Position numbers and translations under genes: made by a program | DNA from: Echria macrotheca | Taxonomy: Eukaryota > Ascomycota > Sordariomycetes > Sordariales > Schizotheciaceae | Reading direction: 5' to 3' | Length of the DNA stretch: 64,000 nucleotides | Assembly (NCBI GenBank): GCA_030411725.1 | Contig: MU839838.1 | Span: 496,001 to 560,000, forward strand | Shown: positions 11,956 to 23,723 of the stretch, in pieces | Position numbering within the stretch: position 1 is the stretch's first letter | Layout of the letters: every line of letters starts with the position of its first letter | Notes under the pieces: generated by a model | What the model was told of the DNA's origin: nothing | The model's database searches: none | The model's input: only the letters and a program-made list of their open reading frames with translations

Positions 11956-12921
11956 ATGAAGACCACAACCGTTGCTGCACTGGGGTGGACCGGCCTAGCC
12001 ATTGCTGTAAATCCCCCTATTCCCCTTGTTCTCAGTATCACTAAAAGACAGGACCGCAGGGCGGCACAGGAAAATACTCAGCCAGTTGGACCACCGACCC
12101 AAGCCTGCCCGACCACGTCCTCTACGCACCCACCAACCCACCCGCCGGCCTCAAGCTGCCCGTAATCGCCTGGGGCGAAGGCGCGTGCTCCTTCAACGGT
12201 CTCGACTTCCAGAAATTCCTGATCGAGGTGGCCTCGTACGGCGTCTTCATCATCGCCAACGGCTCGCCGACCGGCGGCGAGAACGTCAACGGCATGGCCG
12301 AGACGTCGTACCCCAACGCGACGGCGCACCGCGTCGCCATCGACTGGGTCACCAAGGTGGCCGGCACCACGGGCGGCAAGTACGCCAACGTCGACGCGTC
12401 GCGCCTCGCGGCCGCCGGCATGAGCTGCGGCGGCATCCAGTCGTACGCCATCGGCTGGGACCCGCGCGTGACGGCGATCGGCATCTTCAACTCGGGCATC
12501 AAGAACCTGACGGACGTCGACTGGCCTAAGAACATCACGAAGCCCATCTTTTACTTCCTTGGTGGGCCGACGGATATTGCCTATGAGAATGTATGTCTCC
12601 GTTCATCTCATGAGAGTAGGTAGAGCGGTACTGATATGATGCTTGCAGGGCGAACGTGACTACACCGTCCTCCCGGCCACGACGCCCAAGTGGAAGGGCA
12701 ACCTCCCCGTCGGCCACGGCGGCACCTACAACCAGACCAACGGCGGCAAGTTCGGCGTGGCTGCTGTGCACTGGGCCCGGTGGCTTCTCAGGGGTGACAA
12801 GTCTGCGGCGACGTGGTTCACTGGGAACGGTACTGGCACTGCGAGGGGCGACGGCTGGAGTGTTGCCTACCAGAGCCTGGATCTGATGAAGATTGACAAG
12901 ATCGATAACGTGGACGCTTAG
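11956..12921 (+). CDS. Secreted alpha/beta-hydrolase-like protein
   Basis: Three exons: 11956-12006, 12060-12590 and 12649-12921, giving 284 residues. Exon 1 encodes a 17-residue signal peptide start (MKTTTVAALGWTGLAIA). The acceptor at 12059, not the CAG eight bases before, keeps the frame into GGTGKYSASW. The body has the alpha/beta-hydrolase pattern: strand PVIAWGEG with a following C/N-containing turn, FGxFI-like VASYGVFIIANGSP, a nucleophile elbow GMSCGG (serine near residue 139), WDPRVTAIGIFNSG, and a late VGHGGTYNQ histidine candidate. The closest broad group is the secreted esterase/chlorophyllase/dienelactone-hydrolase-like set; the substrate is unknown. Several N-glycosylation sequons (NAT, NLT, NIT, NQT, NGT) fit secretion. 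Confidence 0.85.
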
Positions 12922-13725
12922 ACATAGGTGTGATGCACGTATACAATATCTTCAGTGGACGAATCATCTCGGTCCGTCATGGAATCTTGGGTTGCTGGGA
13001 TTATTCAATTTCGGTAAAAGCAATTGTGTACTTGGAAAACAGGAGGTAAGAGGTCTTGTATATCTAGGTAGCTATCTTCTGATTTGGAATCTTCTTGTAG
13101 TATATAACGAGAAAGAAGGGGAAACAACGGAGATAGGAAACAACCAGTGCGAAAAAGCCCCAGAGGACCTAACGGTCCATTTCCGCCAGTTGATAGCTAC
13201 TGGAAAGCGATAGAAGCGTGGTGAGAAATTCCTCAATTCTTCTGTCACTTGAAGAGCTGTGGCAAGGACGCTTCTTTGGTGGAAGAGAGGAAGAGCCCTG
13301 AGGACTGACTTAGGTACCAAGAAGAGGCACTAGTGGTTCGTGCGTATGCCAGAGCACCTGCTGTTGTGGAAGTCATGTCGTGATCCATGCACGACGCCGA
13401 GCTAAAGCCCTTCGGGAATGGAGTGAAACTTTGTTCGCGAAAATACTCTGTGTATATGCTGTGCCTCAGTCAGTACCACCACCTGCGTCACGTGGTGTCA
13501 GCTGCTGGAGCTCGAGAAATTGCCCCTACGGACTTCGGGAATCCTTCACTCAGTAACTCTCCCTTCTCCTTTGCTTCGTTCCAATTCCAAATTCCACTCA
13601 TCACCTCGTCATCACCTTCAGTCTTGACCAAACCGTTCCTACACGACCCGTTGAGCGACTCAGCTTCATCGCACGTCGATTAAAATCCCTCTCAAAAAAA
13701 ACAGGAGAAATTCCCCACAACGAAA
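12922..13725. other. Intergenic region and pyrimidine-rich leader
   Basis: No gene seen. The last 150 bp before 13726 are C/T-rich with short A runs, typical of a fungal transcription start region and leader. Confidence 0.45.
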
Positions 13726-14088
13726 ATGCCTCTCCTCTCCAACCTCACCACGGCCCTCGTCGCCCTTATCCACGTCTACATCACCATCCTCGAAATGTTC
13801 CTCTGGACCACACCCCGCGGCCGAAAGACTTTCGGTCTCGCAGCCGACTTCGCCCACAAAACACAGGCGCTCGCCGCCAACCAGGGTCTGTACAACGGCT
13901 TCCTTGCCGCCGGACTGGTCTGGGGCCTCTTGCATCCCGTCGCCGAGTTCGCGATGCAGATTCGCCTCTTCTTCCTGGGTTGCGTCGTGGTCGCCGGGGT
14001 GTTTGGTGCCGCGACGGCGAATCGGCGCATCTTGTTCGTGCAAGCCGTGCCGGCGCTCGGGGCGATTGCCGCTGTGCTGTTTGCATGA
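13726..14088 (+). CDS. DUF1304 family small membrane protein
   Basis: A single exon of 120 residues with ATG in a good context (GAAAATGCC). Four hydrophobic segments fill the protein: LTTALVALIHVYITILEMF, LYNGFLAAGLVWGLL, LFFLGCVVVAGVFGAA, and VQAVPALGAIAAVLFA. The FLWTTPRGRKTFGL loop and ANQGLYNGFLAAG are characteristic of DUF1304, a conserved family of four-helix inner/plasma-membrane proteins in bacteria and fungi with no proven function. It is convergent with the next gene, with only 90 bp between stop codons. Confidence 0.9.
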   Translation: MPLLSNLTTALVALIHVYITILEMFLWTTPRGRKTFGLAADFAHKTQALAANQGLYNGFLAAGLVWGLLHPVAEFAMQIRLFFLGCVVVAGVFGAATANRRILFVQAVPALGAIAAVLFA

Positions 14089-14178
14089 GCGAGAGGGGGT
14101 ACATAGGACAGCCAAACACGCATTGCGATATACCATGTAAATATATTAAGTAGCCAAGGAAAATGCTGAATCGCAACT

Positions 14179-15288
14179 TCACTCGGGGCTGCTCTTGTCC
14201 TTTTCAGTCCGTCCCGCGTGGTGAAGCGTGGGTGATTCAGACGCAGTGCTTGGTGGCAACGGCGAATACAGCTCGTATGCCTCGTGTAGGGGTGGCTTCC
14301 AGTCTTCTCCTGCTCCATCGCGTTTACCCTCCATTTCGAATCTGCCGTGACCGTCGGTGCCCATCTCGGCCCGCTCCCATGCCGTGTCCATCTCGAACCT
14401 TCCCGGTTTAGCATCGACCTCCGGGATTGCCGTCTCACCCGCTTTGTGATCCTGGGTTGGCGAGCTGATGGGTGGATGCACAAACTCTTTCTTCGAAAAG
14501 AGCCCGCAGCAGCCAGCATTCCGCTTCGAGTATGCCTGCGGCTGCCGGTTGCCATGCGTTCGTCGCCAAGACCAGATGAAAAACCCTACCGATGCCAAAA
14601 GCAATACGGCGCCCGAGACTCCGACAGCCACTCCAATGACAGCTCCCTGGGATAGCCCGTTGTTGGGTTGAGTTGGTGACGAGGATGAAGATGAAGATGC
14701 TGATGCTGGTGATGACGAGGGACTATTTGTAACCGAGGGTATAGCCGCACCAGCTACGAGTAAAGTTAGTGTGTGGTGACAGAAAAAGTGGAGAAAATAC
14801 CTACACGGCGCAGGGTCGTGGCTACATAGATACACCTGGGAACAGGTTGTGCCGCTGTAGACATAGAGCGAAGTAAAGTACTTCTGCCAGCAGTTGAAGG
14901 AACCATAGCCGTTGTCGCCCTTGCCCGCCCACTGGCCATCGGCGACCTTGGGTCCGATGGTTGCGGTGAAAGTCACACCGGTGTCGGTGAACAGTCCTGG
15001 TGTTTCGCTGTTGACCCAGAGCGCTGCTTCCCCTGGATTGGTATGGACGACTGCGACATCTTGGGGGGTCGGGCCGGGGTCAGCCTTGAAGTAGGCCATC
15101 TGGGATGACACGACGCCCTTTCCATCTCTGCAATCGGCGAGCACGACATGCTCGCCGTCGATGCGTCGTTGGAGACCCCCGCTTCGGTGTCGAGCGGGGA
15201 GCGATGCGGCGCCGACGAGCCCGTTCCACGACCAAACGCATAGCAGCGCGGGGATAACCACCGACGTCCGGGCCGTCGGCCCAAACAT
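14179..15288 (-). CDS. Single-pass membrane protein with Ser-rich stalk
   Basis: Two exons, 14805-15288 and 14179-14753, with a 51-nt intron (donor GTAGGT), giving 352 residues. The start at 15288 gives a signal peptide (MFGPTARTSVVIPALLCVWS...). The ectodomain (about residues 30-160) includes DCRDGKGV and a cysteine pair in TTCSQVYLC. A Ser-rich stalk and one strong transmembrane helix follow (AVIGVAVGVSGAVLLLASV...), then a roughly 140-residue cytoplasmic tail with basic, Pro/Ser-rich and acidic patches. The layout is that of a fungal cell-surface sensor or mucin-like membrane protein (as in WSC/Mid2-type proteins), but I recognise no WSC domain. The function is inferred only from topology. 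Confidence 0.8.
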   Translation of the reverse strand: MFGPTARTSVVIPALLCVWSWNGLVGAASLPARHRSGGLQRRIDGEHVVLADCRDGKGVVSSQMAYFKADPGPTPQDVAVVHTNPGEAALWVNSETPGLFTDTGVTFTATIGPKVADGQWAGKGDNGYGSFNCWQKYFTSLYVYSGTTCSQVYLCSHDPAPCRYFLHFFCHHTLTLLVAGAAIPSVTNSPSSSPASASSSSSSSPTQPNNGLSQGAVIGVAVGVSGAVLLLASVGFFIWSWRRTHGNRQPQAYSKRNAGCCGLFSKKEFVHPPISSPTQDHKAGETAIPEVDAKPGRFEMDTAWERAEMGTDGHGRFEMEGKRDGAGEDWKPPLHEAYELYSPLPPSTASESPTLHHAGRTEKDKSSPE

Positions 15289-16597
15289 GGCTGTGGGGGG
15301 AATCCCGGCCGGGAAGGTGGACGACTTGGTGAAGAAAGCGAGGTCAACCCGAGATCCGAAAGTCGGGTGTGTGGGCCAGCCCTGCCGAAGGAGCCAGCCA
15401 ACGGGTGCCGGGAACAACGTCGGATCCGCGCCAACTGCCGCGCCAACAAACAAAGATGCAACGGCCGAAAGATTGCCGGGTCCGATCAGTAAACACTCTC
15501 GACTACCAGGCAGGTAGCGCCGTTTGAGAGCGCCCGGTTCGAGCGACGGGAATAAGGAGCGGAATGACGAGCAACAAAGAGAAAAAAAATGGGGAGGACA
15601 GGCGAGGAGCGGGAGAAGAGAAGACGAAGGTGGAGACGCTATCGGGGAAGTGGACGGAGCCCTGTAAAATCGCCAAGGATTGCAATGGTCGCCAATGGCC
15701 CAGACCCTCGGGCGTGTTTTCGCCCTGGCCACAGCCGCGACGCCAGAACTCTTTGACGCGCGGGAAAGAAAGCAAAGAAGATTGGGCCTCAACGAGCGGG
15801 CGTGCGGGCTTACAGAGCCTGCTGCAAAGGAACCGCTCAAACGACTCACAATGGAGACCTTTGTCGGCTTCCTTGAACTGTGGCGTCGATGCATCTCCGC
15901 TCAGCCCCCGCTGCGAAACAGGAGGTTGTGAAGAATGAGCCAATCGACACGCCTACGACCCATCCATATGCACACCATGCATCACGATGCTGACAATGCC
16001 TGACAAGCCCTGACAAGCGGTCATCTCGCCAAAAACTCAGCGTCGGAGAAACTGCCGTGCGGGGTAATATTTTTCTCCAAGGCTGCGGCGCTGCCCTTGG
16101 CACTAGAGAAAAGAAAATCGGCCGTTTGGCGTGGAATTATAACAGTTGTTTCTGTGTCGGAAACGAGGCCATCGTGGAGATCAAAGTGCAAAATGCGGGC
16201 CGACCTCGGGGGGAACTTTGATGTTGGGGTTGCAGGCCCTATAATTAGTGACTAATTAGGAAAAGACGCCCCCTCAGCGGCCCAGATTCGGCACACCATC
16301 TCGCCAAGACTTCACCACTGGCACCTTCTGCTTTGTTTCTCTGGACCAGACTGCATCCAAGCGACGGTACTGGAACGGTCTCATGCATGAGTAAGACATA
16401 AAGAGGTGGGGGTTGTATCGGGATAAAACTCACTCGAGCTGTCTGGTGTGATCAGAGATATTCCTGATTTGCTAAAAGATATCTGCACTTCCTACGATGC
16501 GCTTTGCGACGAATGGCGTGGCGTGTATATACAGCCTTGCCAGCCTACCTAACCGCCCTACGAAGTTGATGGACCTAGTCCTGCCGCCGCTCTACTC

Positions 16598-16614
16598 CCT
16601 ACCTAGGTAGGTAG
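16598..16614. repeat. Palindromic CCTACCTAGGTAGG motif
   Basis: A near-perfect palindrome centred on CCTAGG. Related blocks occur at 7841-7850, 39928-39937 and 53306-53315, always between genes. Confidence 0.6.
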
Positions 16615-18137
16615 TCGACCGTGACTCTAGTGTACGCTAAAAGGGAACTTTGTATCTGCATACGCACTCCTAGCAAGGACTGGGGGTACACTTACCTCCC
16701 TACTAGATCTAGTCTTGCTGTAAACACCAATGCCGCCTCCATTAACGCGCTGTTATCCCAGCATAATCACGGTTGCACCGGCACCTTCAGCAGTGTGTCG
16801 TTGGGTCTTCGCCCATCCCAGGAAAGCTTCAATGCATGGGTTTCATTGAGGGAGCCGGGGACAAGGAGGCCCCCTTGGCAACGGCAAGTGTAAGCTGACG
16901 GCTCATTCAAGGGCTAACTGAAGCTGAAACTAATCCAAGTGTAATCCCGGCATTCAGCTTGTCCAGTGCAGATCTGTGCTGACCACATTGGTAGGGAAAT
17001 CCTCTACTCTGTGTTCGCCAAGGGATTGATTAGTCCTGTCATCACAATGGGTGCCAACCCTAGACCGATAGGCCAGAGACAAATCCAATACCGGTGAAAA
17101 CACCAGGACAGGGACTTTTGTTCGGTCCCGGTCAGCCGAAAGCTCACCCAACTAGGTACGAATGCTCTTGGATTTCGACCATGTGGTACGAAATTCTGGA
17201 TGCTGCATATGATTGTTGAGCGACTTATTAATAAACAATATTGACACGTTGGTATCGTGTTCCGCCGCCCCGAGCGACCTCTTTCCACGGAGCACTGAGA
17301 TTATTGTAGACTTACAGGTACGGAATAGGAGGAAAGACATTCCCATTAATCGCGATAGCGGTACACCGTGCCGAGACCATTGTCCGGTCAAAGACATACT
17401 CTTGGTTACCCTCTAGCACGTGAAGAAGTGCAGGTCAGGATGCTTGTTTTATGGAAGGGAGGATGGGCCCTGAGGGCTGGCTAATAAATACAGGGCCCTC
17501 GGTCCATGCGTGCCTTCCATCTTGTCTGGGGTGCTCTTTCCTGGCCCAACACACATGACATCTTGGAAAGCATTTTGTAAACCGCACTAGGTATATTCGG
17601 CCCAGATAATACGCCATGTGATGGACTGCATCGGAAATTCGGAATCCAGCAGAAGATTCCAAACTTTGCGCGCATTCTTCTAAAAGCACCTCGATCTTGC
17701 CTTCTGCTTTAGGTGACTGGCACCTGACTAACAGCATCCTTCCGGATTCGCCCAGCCCAAGAAATTGGAACCGGTCCCAAAATGCTGACTCAGGCTAACA
17801 AAGATTCCATTCGCCTCTGATCACTCAACAACCACTGTAAGCGTTGGCCGTGCGCCTCGACATGTCGTGCGACGTTCAGTCAGCCGTGGTCCCCGGTAAA
17901 CCTCAGCATCTTGCCCCGGCAGTCACTGCGCGACTCTAACATCTCCAAGAATACCCTTCTCGGGGAATTGAGACTCAAGCCCCGACCATATTTCACTCCC
18001 GCGCGCTTCCTGCCGCTTACCAAGGTGGATCCAGTCGTGTCACATGGCAACAACAGACTGAGAAATTGTGATCATGTTACGTGTGTTCAGTAATGGAAGT
18101 CCCTCGGCCCTGCGAAGCGAGACACGGTCGTGTCCGT

Positions 18138-18145
18138 TATAAAAA
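18138..18145 (+). promoter_or_regulatory. TATA box candidate of the GMC oxidoreductase gene
   Basis: TATAAAAA lies 97 bp before the start codon at 18235, in the middle of a small inverted repeat (CCGTT ... AACGG). Position and sequence fit a TATA element for the downstream gene. Confidence 0.5.
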
Positions 18146-18234
18146 CGGCAAGCCGCCGTGTGTTGACATGGAGGAAACAAAGGTACGCAGAAGTAACCAC
18201 ATTCAAATATCGAGGTTCTCACAATACAAACGCA

Positions 18235-20054
18235 ATGTCATACGTCTACGACTTCATCGTTGTCGGAAGTATATCTAACCCTACCCCCTCGATGCAGACC
18301 AGCAGCTAATACTCGCCCAGGTGGCGCCGCCGGCAGTGCCCTTGCCTACACACTCGCTCGATCCTCCTCCAAGCCAAGCATCCTACTGTTGGAAGCCGGA
18401 GGCCCAAACGATGACCGCAACCTCCGTGTCGACGGCCAGCGATGGCTCACCTTCCTGAACAAGGACATGAACTGGGGCTATAAAACAGTCCCACAACCCC
18501 ACGCGGCCGGCCGGGAGCTTGACTACTCGCGGGGCCGGGGCCTCGGTGGCTCTACTGCCATCAATTTTGGCTTTTGGACCGTCGGTGCTCGTGGTGACTA
18601 CGATGAGTGGTCCCGTATTGTCGGTGATGACTTTTTCGGCTGGCAGAAGACGCAAGCCAGGTTCAGGGGCCTCGAGAACTTCCACGCCGAGACTCCCGCT
18701 GGCGTCGACGCTTCCAAGTACGTGGCACCAAAGCCGGAAAACCACGGCAGCTCCGGCCCGCTGAACGTCGGCTTCCCCGCAGAGTGGGAGAGCGACATCC
18801 TCCCACTGGTCGATGCCTTCGAACAAGCCGGCTTTCCCCCGAATCCGGATTATAACTCGGGCAACCCTCTCGGCATGTCCGTCCTCACCAGCTCGTCTTA
18901 CAAGGGGGTTCGCTCCACCTCCCAGGATCTCCTCGCCAGCCTGCCGGAGGGCAGCGTCACGATCAAGACCGGCTCTCCGGTCCAGCGCGTCATCCTGCAC
19001 GGCAAGAAGGCCGTCGGCGTCGAGGTCAACGGGACACACTACTTCGCCTCCAAAGAAGTCGTCCTCTCGGCCGGATCGCTAGACACGCCTCGCATCCTCA
19101 TGCACTCCGGAATCGGCCCGGCAGACGAGCTCAACAAGTTCAACATCCCCGTTGTCCAAGACACCCCAGCCGTCGGAAAGGGCCTGCGCGACCACGCATT
19201 CGCCAACATGATCTACAAGCGCAAACCCACGAGCGAGTCCGGCCGTTCATTTTTCTTCAACTCCAAGAACCAAGCGGTCCGGGACGCCGCGCTGGAGCAG
19301 TGGAAGAAGGACGGGACCGGTCCGTGGGCCAAGTACGCCTGCATGACGACGATGGGCTACTTCAAGCTGGGCAAGAGCTTCACCGAGTCGCCCGAGTTTC
19401 TGGCGTTGCCCGAGACCGAGAGGAATTATCTGCTCAGCGAGACAGTCCCCCACTACGAAGTGGCGAGCCACCTCCCGATCCACCTGCTCACCCCCGACTG
19501 GAAGGACGAGGACCTCGACTACGTCTTCATAGGCGTCTTCCTCTACAACGCGCAGAGCCGCGGCACGACGGCGCTGCAGTCGTCGGACCCCAACGTCCCG
19601 CTGCTTTTCGATCCGGCATTCCTGAGCACGCCCTTTGACCGCCGCGCCGCCGTCGAGGCGCTGCGCGAGATCCTCCGCTTCACCGAGTCCCCCGGGTTCG
19701 CCAAGGATACTGTGGGAGTGATCTCGGCGCCGAAGCCGGACGCGACGGACGACGAGTTGCTTGCCTATTGGGCGCAGACCATCTCGTCTAGCTGGCACAT
19801 GACCGGCACGGTCAAGATGGGCGGCGAGGGCGATGCGGATGCGGTCGTTGACAGCCATTTTCGGGTTAAGGGCATCGAGAACCTCCGGGTTGCCGATATG
19901 AGTGTCGTTCCTGTGCTGGTCAGCGCGCATACCCAGGTTGTAGCCTGTAAGTTTTGTTATTGTTCTACCTTGAGACACGGAACTGACACTGAGTGCTTTA
20001 GATCTCACAGGCATAGCTGCTGGCGAACGGCTGGTGCAGGAGTATAACCTTTAA
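18235..20054 (+). CDS. GMC oxidoreductase (choline dehydrogenase/glucose oxidase-like)
   Basis: Three exons: 18235-18268, 18321-19946 and 20002-20054, giving 570 residues. The 34-nt first exon and the second exon together build the FAD-binding GSGAAGS motif (residues 11-17); E of LLLEAGG is the ribose-binding acidic residue. GMC signature 1 is at about residue 82 (GRGLGGSTAINFGFWTVG) and signature 2 at about residue 263 (GSLDTPRILMHSGIGP). The active-site histidine is in SSSWHMTG (about residue 504), and the second His is in VSAHTQ (about 545). There is no signal peptide, so a cytosolic or organellar flavoprotein oxidising an alcohol is likely; the substrate (choline, aryl alcohol, sugar) cannot be decided. 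The stop lies 99 bp from the convergent SET gene stop. Confidence 0.93.
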
Positions 20055-20153
20055 CGACAATTATTATGTGGAAGTGTGGCAAATATGGATTTTGGGTTGC
20101 TAGTAGATTGAATAAAAGGTTATGCCAACGTCATTTCGAATATGCAACCGTCT

Positions 20154-21680
20154 TCAGTCCTCGTCGTCGTCATCTTCGTCCACTTCCTCTTGCAGCCCAT
20201 CCAGTTCCTCCCATAGCCGCTTGATCTGCTCGATATTCGAATGCTCCTCGCCCTCGTAATATACCCACTTCTCCTCCGCAGCCATAACATGACTTCTCGC
20301 GCTGGAAACATCGCCAACCGACATGTACGCCCGGGCAAACACCTCATGGTACGCCACCAGCTGCGGATCGAGCTCCTCCACTTCAATAATACCCATAGCT
20401 TCCCGAACGAGCGCATCGATACGTTGTTTGCTCAGACTCGCCGACTCGGCCGCCATACCCAGTGTCGAGTGAATCTCAAACATGCGTTCCCGCCGTCTGT
20501 CGGAGAGTGCGATCTGGCCAGCAGGTGCGCTGCACATCTCACAGCGGCAGCGGAAGCCCCATGCCTCCAGTGTCTGCTGGCGCTCCTGCATCGTGTATCC
20601 AAGGGGTGCGTCTGTCTCTGTCAGTATTTTATCGGGGTTGTCTCGGATGGTAGAAAACTAACAGCTGTGCACGATCTCGTCCCCGGGTTTGATCTCCCGG
20701 AGTGCGACCATCTCCATGGCCATATCGCGGTGTGAGTACCTCCAGAACACACTAGTAGCAACTGTCAGCTCCCCGCCATCCTCTCTCAGCCAGCCTCCGC
20801 ACCATAGGTAAGTAGGTAGGAAGGAAAGAAGTTCATACTTTGGTCTACACCCATGATTAACCCGACTCCCATGCAAAAACAACGCCATGTGATTCACCCC
20901 CTCAATCTCCACCCCAAACGCATTCGTCTGGATCACGTCCCGGACCACATCGGTCTCCTCTCCTGCCTTACTCCCAGAACTAGAGCTAGAACTACTGCTC
21001 CTCGCCAGACCATCCACCCCAATAATCGCATCCCGGGTTTCCCTTGGGAGCCGCCGCACAGCGCGCTCGAGCATCCCCCGCTGCGCAGACGGGTCGAACC
21101 GCTCACTGTTGAGGAAATCGAACCGGACGAGGAGCGCGGGGAAGTCGACCATGACGGTCTCGTGCTTTGCAAAGCGGCGGGTGGCTAGGACGCCCTTTCC
21201 GCGGCCGGGAAGGGGTTTGACGGTGTAGCCCATTCCGTTCCTGCCATCATGCTTCTCGGTAGAGGTATCTTGCTGTCGCTGGCTGACGGATGGGTGGTCA
21301 CGCAGACGGACACTGACAAAACCATCGTCTAGGAAGGAGACGATGCTCGATGCGAGGTCGGGAGTGGTGACTAGGCTTAGACCTTGGGATGCTCGGAAGG
21401 TTGTGACGATAAAGACGCAGTCGTCTGGGACCTCGCCGCCGATGTTGGGGTTGGATGGGGGAGGGCAGAATGGTGCGTGGGACCAGGGGAGGGACGGGGC
21501 AGGGAGGGATGGTGATGATGGGCATGTGTTTGTGGTGAGTAGTTTTCGGGGAAAGGGCGGATCGCGGGAGGACCACGAGCTGGTGGTTGTTGAGTAGCAG
21601 ACCACCAACGACTGGCTTGAGATGAAAAATGCCGCCGCCACTAAAACTCTCAAAAGAGTGCAGTGATTAGAGGAGACCAT
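20154..21680 (-). CDS. SET-domain protein with signal-like N-terminus
   Basis: Three exons: 20839-21680, 20663-20751 and 20154-20611, giving 462 residues. The first intron (87 nt) is confirmed by the rebuilt SET core: SRVNHGCRPN joins VFWRYSHRD. The second (51 nt) rebuilds HSYAPLGYTMQER. The SET domain runs from about residue 150 (GRGKGVLATRRF) to about 320, with the NHxCxPN motif and the GDEI...Y motif; the post-SET cysteines follow as CRCEMC. The tail is acidic (EEVDEDDDDED). The N-terminus chosen (ATG at 21680) starts with a hydrophobic stretch LLRVLVAAAFFISSQSLVV, which looks like a signal peptide. Many ascomycete SMYD/SET5-like proteins resemble this; the substrate is unknown. Confidence 0.88.
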
Positions 21681-23723
21681 CCTTGCGTCTTGGTTCCCTT
21701 GCCCACGTCGCACACGAAGAGGCGGGCATGCACCGATGACAGCGGCAGCTCCCGCCCTTTTTCTCCGTGTGGGTGTGGGGGAGGCACACCTGGGACTCGG
21801 AGTTCATGCCACATCAGCCGTTCTGGAATATTCTCAGAACGGCATGTTTCATCCGTGGTATAGATCCAGCTTGGCGGGATATATGTTGATTGCTTGTTGA
21901 CGAAGATACCCGGGCCCGGATTTATCCCGACCCCCGGCATTGGGGATCTAGGGTGTGACGCTGTTCACACCGAGATGTAATAGGTGTCTAAGATGACTAG
22001 AGTTTAATTTCTGCATGCCATTGTAGAAGCATATTCTGTACATGAGCGTCGGAGAGTACTAGAGTTAAAACCGGTAGCTGGATAGGAACTACCCGCATCT
22101 CCCTCATCTTCCGTCGTTTTTGCTGTCCTGACAAAAGGGAGACTGGCACGATCAGCAACGACAACCAAACATTGGCAAATAGAACCTACAAACAGAAATC
22201 AGCACTTAATCTCGTTTCTTTCATCTCACGACATCACTCGCTTTACCTGTGTAGGTTGCAGTTTGATTGATTTTATGTTGACAAACCCCAAACAAACAAA
22301 CCCGTACAATTCGCCGATAAAACCAGATCAAAAAATCAAACAGACGGGGGTCCAGTCATCATTCAAACTCCAAAGTGCGTGATAAGTAGGTTGTCAAAAT
22401 CACAAAACACCACGAGACAAACAACCCAAAAGCAAGAGAGAGAAGGGACAAGAAAAGAGATTAGGACCAGTGGGAGTTTGACCCTCCCTCTACCTAAGCA
22501 TCCGCATTTTTTCTTGGGTATTGTAGAAGGAAAGAAAAAAAAGCTCCCGCCAGAAGAAAAGAGGATGACACACGCGGGCGGCGGCGGGCCACAGGGGAAA
22601 AAAAAACAGACAAAGAATGAACGAGAATGGACTGCGCCGTATTAACCGGGCACATGAGGGAAGGGGAGGAATCCAATATGGGCCCACACCATATATGAGA
22701 ATCCGTGCTCGTGCTTAGACAAAGACGATAGGTAGGTCTCGACGTGGCAATAGCTGCAAGGTTCTCCTTCCCCGATATATGTAATCAGAGGTGGGACGAC
22801 GGCTCTATAGAATCAGGTTGTCTAGTAAAAGCCCTTGGGCAAATTCCGGGAGATGGGAAGGGGGCATGTGCCCCGTCCTCTCGCCACCAACGCGTAGGTA
22901 GACCACATATATCATCATCCTGGGCTCCCGGTGGCGCCTCTTCTTGAATCTGTTGTTTCTGTTATCTCGGGGCGTACCCAATCTGGTCCTGGCGTTAACC
23001 ACTTGGGCGAGCTTCCCAATGAAGAATTTCATGTGTATAATACCCTCTAATAAGCACTTTGCGACACTTCCGGAACCCTATCTCAAGACATCAAATGCCG
23101 ACTGGGTTTTCAGCTTGCAACTTTGACTGTGGTGAGTATATATGTCCTGGTGGGTTCCAGTCTTGAAAACGGATCGGCTTCCGTCGCTCTAGCCGAGGAC
23201 ACCATCGCTCTAGCCGCCTCGTCTATTACAAACAGGTAGGGTACCTTAGTTCTAAAGTACGTCACCAGTGACACTAGAGCCAGGGAATAGGTAGACTACA
23301 GGTACTGGCAGCAATAGTAGGCCGGGAGTGCACATTTACGCTAGCCTGATATTCCAGACCTCCCCGTTGCCAGGAACGCCAGAGCCGAGTGAGGTAGTTA
23401 CGAGTTCCATTAAATCGTGCTGCGGCGGTAACTACATGAAAGACACACCGACCAATGTCACATTGATAATATGCTGCCCTCATGTCTTAATTGTACAAAG
23501 AATGTGATCCCCCTACCACGTCCCCATGCACAACCTCCCCCGAAACACCCCAACTCCAAGGTATGTCTGTGTTGCTCATCGGCGGTATTCGCTCCAGCTT
23601 CGTTTCCCTCACTTCAACCCACGCCCCCATCTCCATTACGAACCAACGCCCGAAAAATGCCGCAATGAATAAACATGCCCACCAGATGACGGTGAAACTC
23701 GAACAAAATACTTCTCTCGTGGA
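21681..23723. other. 2.0 kb intergenic region, no gene seen
   Basis: Upstream of the SET gene. A purine-rich stretch at 22390-22620 and scattered short frames are present. None has family features or a credible splice model. Confidence 0.45.

Larger units (their letters stand above)
15289..18234. other. 2.9 kb gene-poor gap
   Basis: No supportable gene. Part next to 15288 is presumably the leader of the minus-strand membrane protein gene. The region contains the palindromic block CCTACCTAGGTAGGTAG at 16598-16614. Other frames are short and featureless. Confidence 0.45.

Noticed and set aside
13776..14555. 259-codon minus-strand frame over DUF1304 and the next gene
   Set aside because: It spans two well-supported genes in the wrong frame and has no domain features.
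19247..20014. 255-codon minus-strand frame over the GMC oxidoreductase
   Set aside because: It is an antisense shadow of a GC-rich gene and runs across its last intron.
972..20054. A secondary-metabolite gene cluster (LaeA-like, SDR, hydrolase, GMC)
   Set aside because: There is no backbone enzyme, P450 or transporter; unrelated genes and long gaps lie between. The LaeA-like paralogue alone is not evidence of a cluster.
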